From assembly GCA_016933535.1 (NCBI GenBank), contig JAFGAS010000035.1, positions 1 through 64,000 on the forward strand: a DNA stretch of 64,000 bases. The letters are read 5' to 3'. The notes beneath the pieces were generated by a model. That model was not told the origin of the DNA, ran no database searches, and saw only the letters and a program-made list of their open reading frames with translations. Below, in pieces: positions 8,121-15,800 of this stretch. The position numbers were made by a program, and so were the translations under genes. How positions within the stretch are numbered: the stretch's first letter is position 1; each line of letters opens with the position of its first letter. The stretch comes from Candidatus Zymogenaceae bacterium. GTDB lineage: Bacteria > Desulfobacterota > Zymogenia > Zymogenales > Zymogenaceae.

Positions 8121-9152
8121 CTACTCGAATATCCGCAATATCTCGTCCCGTTCCCGATAGGGCAGGGGCTCGGTTGTCCCGTTGGTACGGACAATATAGA
8201 CGTATTCGTTTGTTCTTTCCCCGATTTGACCGACGGGCTTAACGGGGATGCCTTCTTTTTTAAAGGCGGCCTCGATCGCGGCCCCATGGGCCGGGGCCGC
8301 GGTAAACAGCAGGGCGCCGGAGGCAATTGCGCCCAGCGGGTCTATCCCGAAGGCGTCGCACAGTGCGCGCCCCTCGGGGTAGACGGGGATCGAATCCTCC
8401 CGCACGGTGATGGTAACCCTGGCTGCCATCGCCAGTTCGTTGAGGCCCGCCGCAAGGCCGCCCTCCGTGGGGTCGTGCATGGCCGACACCGGGGCGGCGG
8501 CCGCGGCCGTCAGCGCGTCTTTTACCACGCTGATGCCGGGGTCAAAGAGAAAGCGGCGTGCCCGCTCGACGACCGCGCGGTCGATACCCCGTTTGAGCAG
8601 TTCTTCGGACTTTTCCTGCGCGATGATGGCCGTCCCCTCTACGGGAATCCCCTTGGTCAAAAAAACCAGGTCGCCCGGTCTTGCCCCGCCGGTGGTCACG
8701 AGTTTATCCTTGGGCACTTCTCCGAGCATCTGGCCGCATACCACGGGGCGAATGACGGCCTCCGTCACCTCGGTGTGGCCGCCCACGAGTGTAACCCCAA
8801 AGGGGGCCATGGCCGTCCTGATCTGGTCGAACACGTCCCGGGCGGTGGCCTCGTCGCTCGAGGAGAGCGGCAGGAGGATCGTGGCCAAAAACCAGAGCGG
8901 CCGCGCCCCGCGCACGGCGATGTCGTTGGCGTTGACGTTGATGGCGTAGTAGCCGATATTATCGGCGGTAAATGTGATGGGGTCGGCCGTGACGATCAGG
9001 TACCGGTCTCCCATGTCGATGACGGCGGCGTCTTCCCCGATCGAGGGGCCCACGACCACCCGGGGGTCGTCTGCCGGAAAGTCGGCGAGGATTTTGTCAA
9101 GCAGGTCGTACTTTAGTTTTCCGGTGGGCAGCTTCGTGTCGTTGTTTTTCAT
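8121..9152 (-). CDS. AIR synthase/HypE-family protein without the HypE C-terminal Cys
   Basis: 343 residues with the PurM/HypE/ThiL/SelD fold: an N-terminal ATP-binding half with VGPSIGEDAAVIDMG and DPITFTADNIG, then NVNANDIAVRGARP, VGGHTEV and, in the second half, HDPTEGGLAAGLNELA. True HypE ends in PRIC, whose Cys carries the carbamoyl/cyano group in NiFe-hydrogenase maturation. This protein ends LRIFE with no Cys, so it cannot perform that step in the known way. No other hyp genes are near. I call it an AIR-synthase-related protein of unknown substrate, probably co-transcribed with the V4R gene. Confidence 0.85.
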   Translation of the reverse strand: MKNNDTKLPTGKLKYDLLDKILADFPADDPRVVVGPSIGEDAAVIDMGDRYLIVTADPITFTADNIGYYAINVNANDIAVRGARPLWFLATILLPLSSSDEATARDVFDQIRTAMAPFGVTLVGGHTEVTEAVIRPVVCGQMLGEVPKDKLVTTGGARPGDLVFLTKGIPVEGTAIIAQEKSEELLKRGIDRAVVERARRFLFDPGISVVKDALTAAAAAPVSAMHDPTEGGLAAGLNELAMAARVTITVREDSIPVYPEGRALCDAFGIDPLGAIASGALLFTAAPAHGAAIEAAFKKEGIPVKPVGQIGERTNEYVYIVRTNGTTEPLPYRERDEILRIFE

Positions 9153-9167
9153 AACAACCTATAGTCT

Positions 9168-9203
9168 GTCATTGCGAGGAGCCGAAGGCTCCGTGGCAAT
9201 CCC
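9168..9203. repeat. Interspersed palindromic element (GTCATTGCGAGGAG type)
   Basis: GTCATTGCGAGGAGCCGAAGG continues into CTCCGTGGCAATC, a small hairpin (GGAGCC-GAA-GGCTCC) flanked by ATTGCGA/GGCAAT. This sequence type recurs as an intergenic repeat in many bacterial genomes. I see one copy in this window. Confidence 0.65.
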
Positions 9204-9266
9204 CTGACTGTCACCGCAAACCTTACCCAAAAGCCTTTCTTCTCGCTCACTGAGGTTGAAAACGGA

Positions 9267-9286
9267 GGACACGACATGTCGTGTCC
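9267..9286. repeat. 20-bp perfect palindrome, start of a degenerate repeat cluster
   Basis: GGACACGACATGTCGTGTCC is its own reverse complement and is followed by CTACGG. A related unit, CATATATGTCGCCCCTACGG, occurs at about 9365-9384. Together with the 9168 element, these fill the 9153-9402 gap between two minus-strand genes. It looks like a repeat landing site rather than a regulatory region. Confidence 0.6.
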
Positions 9287-9402
9287 CTACGGGATCAAAC
9301 CACGTCCCGTATCGAATACTGTCGGACACGATTCATCGCGTCCGCGTCCATGTGACAGATGGACGGCATATATGTCGCCCCTACGGATGCAAACAGGACC
9401 GC

Positions 9403-10059
9403 CTACAAATAGTCTTCCAGCTCGCTCGCCCGCGCCAGCACCAGAACCGCGCCGGCCGAGATCAATTCCTCCCGGGAGATCTTTCCCGTGGTCACGCCCA
9501 CGGGTATCATTCCTGCCTTTATGGCCGACACGATATCGATGGGGTGGTCGCCCACCATGGCCGCGCGGGCCGGGGACACCGTCAACAGCGAGAGCGTCCC
9601 GGCCAGGTGCAGGGGGTCGGGCTTGACGCGCAGGGTGCGCTCCCGCGGGACAAAGGCGTCCACGAGATCCTCCACGTCGGGAAAGACGGTCTTGACGGCC
9701 GCCTCGCAGTTGCGGGTGACCAGGCCCACGGCGATCTTCCTTTTCCGCAGGCCGGCAAGCAGGGCGCGGGTGCCGTTAAAAAGCGAGGCCCGTCCGGCCG
9801 AGGCCACCTCCTCATCGACGACGAGCCGTGTTGCCGCCGAGTAAAAATCGGCGGCACGGCCGTCCGGCAGCTGGGCCGTCATCTCGTCGATCAGCTCGAT
9901 CAGGTAGCCCTCCGATACGCGGGACCTATCCACCCCGAAACGGTCGGCCAGCTCGAAGATCCTCACGTACAGCGCGGGAAAATCGATATTGAGCTCGGCC
10001 AGCGTCCCGTCAAAGTCAAAGACAAGGGCCGTAACGCCCTCAAGGGGTGGTCGTGTCAT
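9403..10059 (-). CDS. HAD-superfamily hydrolase (phosphoglycolate phosphatase-like)
   Basis: 218 residues from ATG 10059, chosen because GGAGA lies eight bases upstream; the frame is open to 10143. HAD motif I is FDFDGTLAEL (nucleophile and acid Asp), motif II is LVTRN, motif III Lys is in VKPDPLHL, and motif IV is MVGDHPIDIVSAIKAGM. The alpha-helical C1 cap between motifs I and II fits the Gph/PGMB branch, which dephosphorylates small phosphorylated metabolites. The exact substrate is not determinable. Its start overlaps the end of the DUF763 gene by 20 bases, indicating translational coupling. Confidence 0.88.
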   Translation of the reverse strand: MTRPPLEGVTALVFDFDGTLAELNIDFPALYVRIFELADRFGVDRSRVSEGYLIELIDEMTAQLPDGRAADFYSAATRLVVDEEVASAGRASLFNGTRALLAGLRKRKIAVGLVTRNCEAAVKTVFPDVEDLVDAFVPRERTLRVKPDPLHLAGTLSLLTVSPARAAMVGDHPIDIVSAIKAGMIPVGVTTGKISREELISAGAVLVLARASELEDYL

Positions 10060-11140
10060 GGGAAAATCTCCGGTAGAATGCGTCAAGTCTTTTAATCGCC
10101 TCCCTTTTTTCAATAATGCCGATGCGCGCCGATGAGGCGGCATGCCTCAACGTGTCGATGGAGCGGTCGTAGTTCTCGCGGTCGACGGGGTAGGGGTGGC
10201 CGTCCTTTCCGCCGTGGGCAAACGAGAAACGGGCGGGGTCGGAAAAAGACGCCGGGGCGCCGTAGATCACCTCGCCGATCAGCGCCAGGGCCCTGATCGT
10301 CTTGGGACCGACGCCCGAGAGCGATAACAGCTCCTCGAAATCGGTGGGACACCGTTCGTAGGTGGAAAGGAGGATCTTTTCGATCCGTCCGGGGTCGATG
10401 TCGGCGGCGGTCACCTCGTGGCGGCTCGGCAGGGCGAGCGTTTTGATCTTCTCGATATCGGCCCGGGTCCGTTCCGGGCGGCGGTGGGAGAGCTCGGTCA
10501 CAAGGGTTCGGGCGCGGTCGGCGTCGTGGTCGGTCAGGTTCATGACGGTGCCGAGACGGCGATTGTCGCAGACGGCCGTGTGAGGATCGACGGTCATGTC
10601 GGTTATCGTGTCGGAGAGCCAGTGGTAGCGGCGGGCGGTGGCGGTCGAGCCGTTCATGCCCTGCTGAACGACCGCCCAGCGGCCGTCCGGGGTAAAAAAG
10701 AAGTTGTGGATATAGAGCTGGTAACCGTCCTGCAGCGCGTTGTTATCCACCTTGGCCGTAAGGCGTGAGAGATAGACGAGCCGGGCCGGGTCCACGGAAA
10801 GCTCTGCGCCCCGTGCGGCGATCTCGTCGGGCGTCCTGCGGGAGCGCGCGCCTTTACCGCCGGCGGCAAAGAGGCCCAGGTCGGCCTCGATCCCGGATAT
10901 CCCTTGTTTCACGGCGGCACAGACCGTGGTGGTTACGCCGGAAGAGTGCCAGTCGAAACCCAACAGGCAGCCGAAGGACTGAAACCAGAAGGGATCGGAG
11001 AGGCGATTGAGCACCTCGGCGGCGCCGAAGTCCGAAACGATGATAACGACGATCTCCCGGGCGAGCTTTATCATCCTGCTCATGAGCCAAGCGGGGGCCT
11101 TTCCGCCGTGAAGCGGCAGCGTGGCCGTACCCCGTCTCAC
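10040..11140 (-). CDS. DUF763 protein with helix-hairpin-helix motif
   Basis: 366 residues. The N-terminus RRGTATLPLHGGKAPAWLMSRM, the block GFDWHSSGVTTTVCAAVKQG, and DNNALQDGYQLYIHNFFF are characteristic of DUF763, a family found mostly in archaea and scattered anaerobes. Near residue 270 a helix-hairpin-helix-like motif (LLSLSGVGPKTIRALALIGE) suggests nucleic-acid contact. The biochemical function is unknown. It overlaps the HAD hydrolase start downstream. The archaeal-type distribution makes old lateral transfer plausible, although codon use matches its neighbours. Confidence 0.88.
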   Translation of the reverse strand: MRRGTATLPLHGGKAPAWLMSRMIKLAREIVVIIVSDFGAAEVLNRLSDPFWFQSFGCLLGFDWHSSGVTTTVCAAVKQGISGIEADLGLFAAGGKGARSRRTPDEIAARGAELSVDPARLVYLSRLTAKVDNNALQDGYQLYIHNFFFTPDGRWAVVQQGMNGSTATARRYHWLSDTITDMTVDPHTAVCDNRRLGTVMNLTDHDADRARTLVTELSHRRPERTRADIEKIKTLALPSRHEVTAADIDPGRIEKILLSTYERCPTDFEELLSLSGVGPKTIRALALIGEVIYGAPASFSDPARFSFAHGGKDGHPYPVDRENYDRSIDTLRHAASSARIGIIEKREAIKRLDAFYRRFSHDTTTP

Positions 11141-11207
11141 GCGGGCCTCCCGGGTTCCGGCGCTATTGTTTTACACGGGGTCATTGTTGTCCGCCTCTCG
11201 AATCTGC

Positions 11208-11237
11208 TTGAAAAGTAGAGCCGTTATCGTGTATGAT
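11208..11237 (+). promoter_or_regulatory. Putative sigma-70 promoter of hflX
   Basis: TTGAAA at 11208-11213, an 18-base spacer, and TATGAT at 11232-11237. Expected start is near 11244, about 40 bases before the proposed ACG start codon. This fits a gene that begins at 11284 and not at the first canonical start (GTG 11440). Confidence 0.65.
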
Positions 11238-11283
11238 AATTATAAGGGACTAGCAGCGGCTATGCAAGGAGAAAGGAAAACCA

Positions 11284-12957
11284 ACGAAACTTTACGGTAA
11301 TATCACGGGTCTGAAGGCAAGCGAGGAAAAGAGGCTCCTGAACCTCTACCGGAGACGCATTACGCCCGACAGAATCGTCACCCCGGAGTTTGCCCGGGCC
11401 CTCACCGAGCTTTCCTCGGAGATACGACGGCAGCTTTGCGTGCTCATCGACAGAAAGGGAACCGTCCAGTATGTCATCGTCGGGACCAACTCGATGGTGG
11501 TCATCCCCGATATCTCCCGTTTCCGCATGGGTGACGCGCGGTTGAGGGGACTGCGTTCCATCCACACACACCTCAAGGGAGAGCCGCTGTCGCGCGACGA
11601 CCTGGCCGACCTCGCGCTGTTGAAGCTGGACCTGATCGCGGCGGTGGCGGTCAGGGAGGGCGGGCTTCCGGGCAACGTCTTTATCGCCCACCTGGTGGCC
11701 GAAAACGGGACGGGGGAGGTCTGGCAGGAGCAGGAGCCGGTCCCGATTCACGGCCTCGATATAGACTTCACTCAGCTCATCACATCCATCGAGGACGAGT
11801 TTGTCAAGAAGTTCACGGCGCGCCGTGTAAAGGTCGAGGACGGGGCCATCCTTGTGGGGGCATATTTCGGTCGCGGGGCCGACCAGGAAGACAGCCTCGA
11901 GGAGCTCAAGGAGTTGTGCTCCACCTCGGGGCTCACGGTGCTGGATACCGTTGTCCAGAAGCGGGACAGGCCCGACCCCAAGTGGGTAGTCGGAAGGGGA
12001 AAGCTGTTTGATCTCGTGGTACGCGCACAGCAGCTTAACGCGGGCATCCTGGTTTTTGACGGGGAACTGGAACCGGACCAGGTCAGGACGATCACCGATT
12101 TTACGGAGATGCGCATCATCGACCGCACGCAGGTGATCCTGGATATCTTTGCCCGGCGGGCGGTCAGCAGGCAGGGGAAAATCCAGGTGGAACTGGCCCT
12201 GCTTAAATATATGCTGCCGCGGCTGATAACAAAAAATACCGCCATGAGCCGGCTGACCGGCGGTATCGGGGGACGCGGCCCCGGCGAAACGAAGCTCGAG
12301 ATCAACCGTCGGCGCGCACGGGACCGTATCAATCGGTTGGAGCGGGAGATCAAGCAGATCGGAAGAGAGCGCGGCCAGCAGCGGTCCCTGAGGATGAAAA
12401 AGGGGCTTCCGATTATCTCTATCATCGGCTACACGAACGCGGGAAAGTCCACGCTCCTTAATACGCTGACAAAGAGCAAGGTCGACGCCCGGGATATGCT
12501 CTTTGCGACACTGGACCCTTCCAGCCGGCGGCTCAGGTTTCCGCGCGACTTTGAGGTCATCATCACCGATACCGTGGGGTTTATCCGCAATCTTCCCAAA
12601 GACCTTGTTACAGCCTTTTCGGCCACGCTCGACGAACTCAAGAACGCCGACCTCCTGGTGCACGTCGTGGACGCATCCGACCCGCGCTATCCCGCACGGA
12701 TAGAGGCGGTAGATAAGATCCTCGGTGAGCTGGGGCTTTCGGAAATCCCCGTACTTATGGTCTTCAACAAGGTAGACCTCGTCTCCGAGATATCGGTTGA
12801 ACAGATGCGGGCCCGGCACGACGCCGTATTTATATCGGCCGTCGATTCCTCGACGCTGATGCCGCTGGTAGAGCGGCTCGAGAGTCAGATGCTCCTGGTG
12901 CTGGAACGCTATCGATTACCGGAGCCCGAAGAAGGCTTGTCGAAGACCCTTCACTGA
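11284..12957 (+). CDS. hflX: GTPase HflX, probable non-canonical ACG start
   Basis: 557 residues if it starts at ACG 11284. The conserved HflX N-terminus (KLYGNITGLKASEEKRLLNL) is encoded from there, but the frame contains no ATG, GTG or TTG between an upstream TAG and GTG 11440. AAGGA lies six to seven bases before ACG. The HflX domain has VVGRGKLFDL, DGELEPDQ, GRGPGETKLE and a coiled linker. The G domain has G1 GYTNAGKS (about 382-389), G3 DTVGFI and G4 NKVD. HflX binds the 50S subunit and splits stalled ribosomes. An internal GTG start would remove about 52 conserved residues. Confidence 0.93.
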   Translation, partial: TKLYGNITGLKASEEKRLLNLYRRRITPDRIVTPEFARALTELSSEIRRQLCVLIDRKGTVQYVIVGTNSMVVIPDISRFRMGDARLRGLRSIHTHLKGEPLSRDDLADLALLKLDLIAAVAVREGGLPGNVFIAHLVAENGTGEVWQEQEPVPIHGLDIDFTQLITSIEDEFVKKFTARRVKVEDGAILVGAYFGRGADQEDSLEELKELCSTSGLTVLDTVVQKRDRPDPKWVVGRGKLFDLVVRAQQLNAGILVFDGELEPDQVRTITDFTEMRIIDRTQVILDIFARRAVSRQGKIQVELALLKYMLPRLITKNTAMSRLTGGIGGRGPGETKLEINRRRARDRINRLEREIKQIGRERGQQRSLRMKKGLPIISIIGYTNAGKSTLLNTLTKSKVDARDMLFATLDPSSRRLRFPRDFEVIITDTVGFIRNLPKDLVTAFSATLDELKNADLLVHVVDASDPRYPARIEAVDKILGELGLSEIPVLMVFNKVDLVSEISVEQMRARHDAVFISAVDSSTLMPLVERLESQMLLVLERYRLPEPEEGLSKTLH

Positions 12958-13108
12958 CGGTTCTATTCACGCCTACGGGCCGATCTAAAGCGCAGCGCCA
13001 TTACCTGCTCGGTTGAGGACAAGCGGATTATCACCGTTATCATCCCGCGTCTCCTTTCCATACTAAATATGCCCCTGATCCGACTAACTGATCAAGGGAT
13101 AACCGGCA

Positions 13109-13514
13109 ATGATACAGAAGAGCGAAACAGGAAACAATTCACTTCCCGCCATGGGATTCCCCTGGGCGTTATCCTTGAGAAACGTGAAGGAGTGGATAGT
13201 TATATCGGGTATTTAAGCCGATAAACGAGATGAGAAAGGTCGTGATCTCCGACGCGTACGAGCAGTTCGCCTACGAGTTGGACAGGATATCCGAGATAAT
13301 CCAGACGGGGGGGATGGGGCTTGCCGATATCGTCTACCTGACCGTTACGGTCACGGAAAAGGCGAATCTCTACGAGAACTGGGACAGGTTAGTCGAGATC
13401 TGTGCACGCTATTTTCCCGAGAGGCCGGGCCCGGCGGGGGGCACGCTCAGAATCGTCTCGGGCCTCTCCCACCCGAAGATGATGGTGGAGGTCGAGGCGA
13501 TCGCCGCACGATGA
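13109..13514 (+). pseudogene. RidA/YjgF-family gene split by a frameshift
   Basis: An ATG at 13109 opens a frame reading MIQKSETGNNSLPAMGFPWA and then LSLRNVKEWIVISG, the first strands of a Rid-family protein, before TAA at 13214. The +1 frame from about 13209 continues with FKPINEMRKVV and on to LADIVYLTVTVTEKANLYEN and a C-terminus ending VEVEAIAAR. The two parts add up to the usual length of about 130 residues. The switch falls at the GGG of 13207-13209, so a one- or two-base indel is likely. RidA proteins hydrolyse reactive enamine/imine intermediates. The fragment starting at ATG 13230 (94 residues) lacks the N-terminal strands and is probably not functional alone. Confidence 0.75.
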
Positions 13515-13545
13515 TCAACGTGAAAACGAGGGCGAGTTAAAACCA

Positions 13546-14511
13546 ATGATACAGGTTGAACACCTCACAAAGAAGTTCGACGACGTTGTTGCGGTAAACG
13601 ACATATCGTTTGTCGTGAAAGAGGGTCAATCCTTCGGGTTCCTGGGGCCCAACGGCGCCGGCAAGACCACGACCATCAGGATACTGACCACGCTCTTGCC
13701 GCCCACGTCGGGGAAGGCGCGCATCGCGGGGCTGGACGTCACCAAGGCGTCCGATCGGGTTCGCGAGAAGATCGGGATTATCTTCCAGGACCCGAGCCTC
13801 GATGAGAGGCTCACCGCCTACGACAACCTCTATTTTCACGCGGCGCTCTACCGGGTACCGCGAAGGGAGATCAGATCGAGGATTGACAAGGCCCTGGCAA
13901 TGGTCGAGCTTTTGACGTCCCGCCACAAGGTCGTCAAGACCTTCTCGGGCGGGATGAAACGCCGGCTCGAAATAGCCAGGGGTTTTCTGCATATGCCGCG
14001 GGTTTTATTCCTGGACGAGCCGACCATCGGCCTGGACCCCCAGACGAGGAAGGTAATATGGGAATACATAAACGAGCTCAAGCGGGACTTCGGGGTCACG
14101 CTCTTTTTAACCACCCATTATATGGAGGAGGCCGATGACTCCGATCGGGTGGGCATCATCCATCAGGGTGCGATCGTATCTCTCGATTCGCCCGAACGAC
14201 TTAAGCGCAAGATGGGTGGGGCGCAAATCGTGCTGCCGTCCAAAGATGAAAACGAGCGAAAATTGAAGAACCTGAAGATTGCTTTCAGGACACTCAACGA
14301 CCATGTCTATATCGATGTGGCCGACGGCTCCGTCCGGGATACGCTCAATAGAATGATTGGACAAAGCATTAATCTTGACGAAATGATCATCACGCAGCCG
14401 ACCCTCGAGGACGTCTTCATCAAACTGACCGGAACCGCCATTCGGGAAGAGGCGGCCGGCCCCATGGAACATCTGAGGATGGTGCGACGGGTCAGGGGGA
14501 AAAACCGATGA
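13546..14511 (+). CDS. ABC-2 exporter, ATP-binding subunit (DrrA-like)
   Basis: 321 residues. Walker A is GPNGAGKTT (about 34-42), Q-loop in FQDPSLDERLT, signature FSGGMKRRLEIARG, Walker B VLFLDEPTIGLD, and the switch His in FLTTHYMEEAD. The C-terminal 90 residues form the extension typical of DrrA-type subunits. It energises the adjacent permease to move a lipophilic or polymeric substrate out of the cytoplasm. Its stop overlaps the permease start by four bases (ATGA), so the two are translationally coupled. The substrate is unknown. Confidence 0.93.
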   Translation: MIQVEHLTKKFDDVVAVNDISFVVKEGQSFGFLGPNGAGKTTTIRILTTLLPPTSGKARIAGLDVTKASDRVREKIGIIFQDPSLDERLTAYDNLYFHAALYRVPRREIRSRIDKALAMVELLTSRHKVVKTFSGGMKRRLEIARGFLHMPRVLFLDEPTIGLDPQTRKVIWEYINELKRDFGVTLFLTTHYMEEADDSDRVGIIHQGAIVSLDSPERLKRKMGGAQIVLPSKDENERKLKNLKIAFRTLNDHVYIDVADGSVRDTLNRMIGQSINLDEMIITQPTLEDVFIKLTGTAIREEAAGPMEHLRMVRRVRGKNR

Positions 14512-15269
14512 CGGGATTTGTCAGGAGGTTCCTGTACGGATCATTGATCATATGGCAGCGGGATATGAAGCGGATGCTGCGCGACAAGCATCAGTTCTAC
14601 GGGTCGTTTGCCCGGCCGGTACTCTGGCTTGTGGTGCTCGGGATGGGCCTGAGGCCGGTGTTCAAGGGAAACGGCGGGGTCGACTATATCCAGTTTATTT
14701 TTCCGGGCATCGTGGCCATGTCGTTGATATTTTCCGCTATGTGGTCGGGCATCTCCATTATATGGGACCGTGAGTTCGGATTTCTCAAGGAGATCCTGGT
14801 GGCGCCCATCCCGCGGACGGCTATTGTCTCCGGAAAGATCATGGGTGGGGCAACCCAGGCAATGGTTCAGGGAAGCATAACGCTTGTCTTTGCCCCCTTG
14901 ATCGGCGTGAAGATATCTCTCGTCGGGTTCGTTTCGCTCATCGGCATTATGATGATCATTTCGCTTGCGCTCTCATCGATGGGGATTGCGCTGGCCAGCA
15001 GGATCTACAGCTACGAGGGATTCGGGACGATCAGCAACTTCGTGATCATGCCCCTCTTTTTTCTCTCGGGAGCGGTCTATCCCGTACAGACGCTGCCGTC
15101 GTGGCTCAAAGTCATCGTGAGCGTCAATCCGGTGACCTACGGCGTTGACCTGATGCGGGGAGCGGTCCTGGGTACCTTCCAATTCTCCATCTTTCTGGAC
15201 CTGGTATATATAACGGGATTTGGGGTCGTCATGGGGATGCTGGCGGTTGTCCTGTTCAGAAGATACTAA
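14508..15269 (+). CDS. ABC-2 exporter, permease subunit (DrrB-like)
   Basis: 253 residues with six membrane segments. The amphipathic start (RRFLYGSLIIWQRDMKRMLRDK), the central WDREFGFLKEILVAPIPRTAIVSGKI block, and the PLFFLSGAVYPVQTLPSWL motif are typical of ABC-2 permeases. It pairs with the coupled ATPase upstream. No immunity or biosynthesis gene nearby indicates a substrate. Confidence 0.92.
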   Translation: MTGFVRRFLYGSLIIWQRDMKRMLRDKHQFYGSFARPVLWLVVLGMGLRPVFKGNGGVDYIQFIFPGIVAMSLIFSAMWSGISIIWDREFGFLKEILVAPIPRTAIVSGKIMGGATQAMVQGSITLVFAPLIGVKISLVGFVSLIGIMMIISLALSSMGIALASRIYSYEGFGTISNFVIMPLFFLSGAVYPVQTLPSWLKVIVSVNPVTYGVDLMRGAVLGTFQFSIFLDLVYITGFGVVMGMLAVVLFRRY

Positions 15270-15323
15270 GCGCCCGTATCGTCTGAGTCGTCTATAATAC
15301 AATGAGGCTTATGGGAGCTACCA

Positions 15324-15614
15324 ATGAGCGTCTTTGAGATTATCATGCTGATCTGTTTCGGGAGCGCCTGGCCATTTTCCATCTATAAATCCTGGACGGC
15401 ACGGACGAATCAGGGCAAAAGCCTCTGGTTTCTGGCTATCGTCTTCATCGGGTACATATCGGGGATCATCCACAAGATACTCCACAACTACGATCCGGTG
15501 GTATTCCTTTACGCAATAAACGGTTCGATGGTCCTTATCGATATGATGATATATATGAGGAACTGGCGTCTCTATCGGCTCTCCCGGGCCATGTGGGAAG
15601 GGCCCGGCGTATAG
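15324..15614 (+). CDS. Small three-helix membrane protein, PQ-loop/SemiSWEET-like
   Basis: 96 residues with three predicted membrane helices. The pattern CFGSAWPFSIYKSWTARTNQGKSLWFL followed by a second Gly-rich helix and ALYAINGSMVLIDMMIY suggests the PQ-loop fold used by SemiSWEET-type proteins, but I cannot confirm it. It sits 54 bases after the ABC permease and could belong to the same transcript. Function unknown. Confidence 0.7.
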   Translation: MSVFEIIMLICFGSAWPFSIYKSWTARTNQGKSLWFLAIVFIGYISGIIHKILHNYDPVVFLYAINGSMVLIDMMIYMRNWRLYRLSRAMWEGPGV

Positions 15615-15800
15615 ACCATAAAACCCCTGCGGGGCAATGGGATAGGCCTCCGGTGATGCCGAAGGATTGGGATACGAAAAGACGGCTGCGGCCCCGTGGA
15701 TGGCAGTAGCTACCCGCGAAAAGATGCTGACCATCCCGTAAGTATCGCCTTTTAATCTCGCATTAGGCGATTATCCCGTGTAACACCGTTGATGTTACCG

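Noticed and set aside
8121-9152. Naming the gene hypE
   Set aside because: The C-terminal PRIC cysteine is missing and no hydrogenase genes are near, so the assignment would mislead.
11440-12957. HflX starting at GTG 11440
   Set aside because: This would delete about 52 conserved N-terminal residues that are encoded in the same open frame upstream.
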